Shown here: piece after piece, positions 37,723-37,775 of the stretch
Position numbering within the stretch: the stretch's first letter is position 1
Layout of the letters: each line of letters starts with the position of its first letter
DNA from: a virus
IMG/VR virus record: IMGVR_UViG_3300020215_000097
Span: 1 to 37,775 of that record
DNA: 37,775 nucleotides
Reading direction: 5' to 3' (one strand)
Notes under the pieces: model-generated
Told to the model about the DNA's origin: nothing
Seen by the model: only the letters and a program-made list of their open reading frames with translations
Databases searched by the model: none
Program-made: the position numbers and the translations under genes

Positions 37723-37775
37723 AGTCGATACTGCCGCAGTTGATTTATCTCGGGCTCGTGGCCATCGGACTTGGC
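37650..37775 (+). repeat. Right copy of the 126-bp terminal direct repeat
   Basis: Identical to 21-146. It ends the window and marks the circular junction. Confidence 0.85.
37719..37775 (+). CDS. 5' end of the small membrane protein (partial)
   Basis: The first 19 codons of the gene annotated at 90-278, cut by the window end. Identical in the overlap. Confidence 0.85.
   Translation, partial: MKSILPQLIYLGLVAIGLG

Noticed and set aside
1-37775. CRISPR array or diversity-generating retroelement
   Set aside because: No spaced palindromic repeats of 25-40 bp, no reverse transcriptase and no variable/template repeat pair near the tail fibre were seen.

Overview
The window is essentially one complete temperate phage genome. 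Its last 126 bases (37650-37775) repeat bases 21-146 exactly, and the gene cut at the left end is the continuation of the gene at the right end. I read it as a circular, or circularly permuted, molecule of about 37.6 kb. DNA is GC-rich, genes are packed with ATGA/GTGA overlaps, and gene starts use ATG, GTG and TTG. The virion genes follow the order of P22-like short-tailed phages (terminase, portal, scaffold, coat, gp4-like, gp10-like, ejection proteins, tail fibre). Lipoproteins with lipoboxes, signal peptides and an endolysin/spanin-type cassette point to a Gram-negative host of high GC. The host species cannot be named from the sequence alone.

Leftward (minus strand) late operon, about 23382 to 2267: a small conserved protein, terminase small subunit, two tiny proteins, terminase large subunit, P22-type portal, scaffold, coat protein, head-completion proteins, a needle-position protein, a cupin-like protein, three ejection-type proteins, a tail fibre, two secreted proteins, a lysis cassette with an M15-type endolysin, a metallophosphoesterase fused to a homing-endonuclease-type repeat, and a small exported Cys-rich protein. 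A rightward gene with a phage ABA-sandwich domain (20373-20804) interrupts this operon between portal and terminase.

Control region, about 23.4-26.3 kb: a ribbon-helix-helix regulator, a zinc-knuckle protein, a lipoprotein, a MazF/PemK-like toxin with its antitoxin, a CI-like repressor with a coiled-coil tail and no protease domain, and a divergent Cro-like gene with a well-formed promoter and paired operators. Two helically phased arrays of an 11-bp repeat, one at each divergent promoter of the late region (20312-20350 and 23399-23426), look like the binding sites of the ribbon-helix-helix protein.

Rightward early operon, 26331 to the right end and on through the junction to 2179: zinc-ribbon proteins, an HNH endonuclease, a RecB-like nuclease, a single-strand-binding protein, excisionase and integrase, attP (with the 3' half of a tRNA-Arg(UCU)), a replication initiator, a DnaB-like helicase, a RusA-like resolvase, an ASCH-like protein, and then a run of more than 15 very small overlapping genes. 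That run shares repeated blocks of DNA and includes a GH114-like glycosidase-type protein. The early genes prepare replication, the integrase/attP/CI/Cro set decides lysogeny, and the late operon builds the capsid and lyses the cell.
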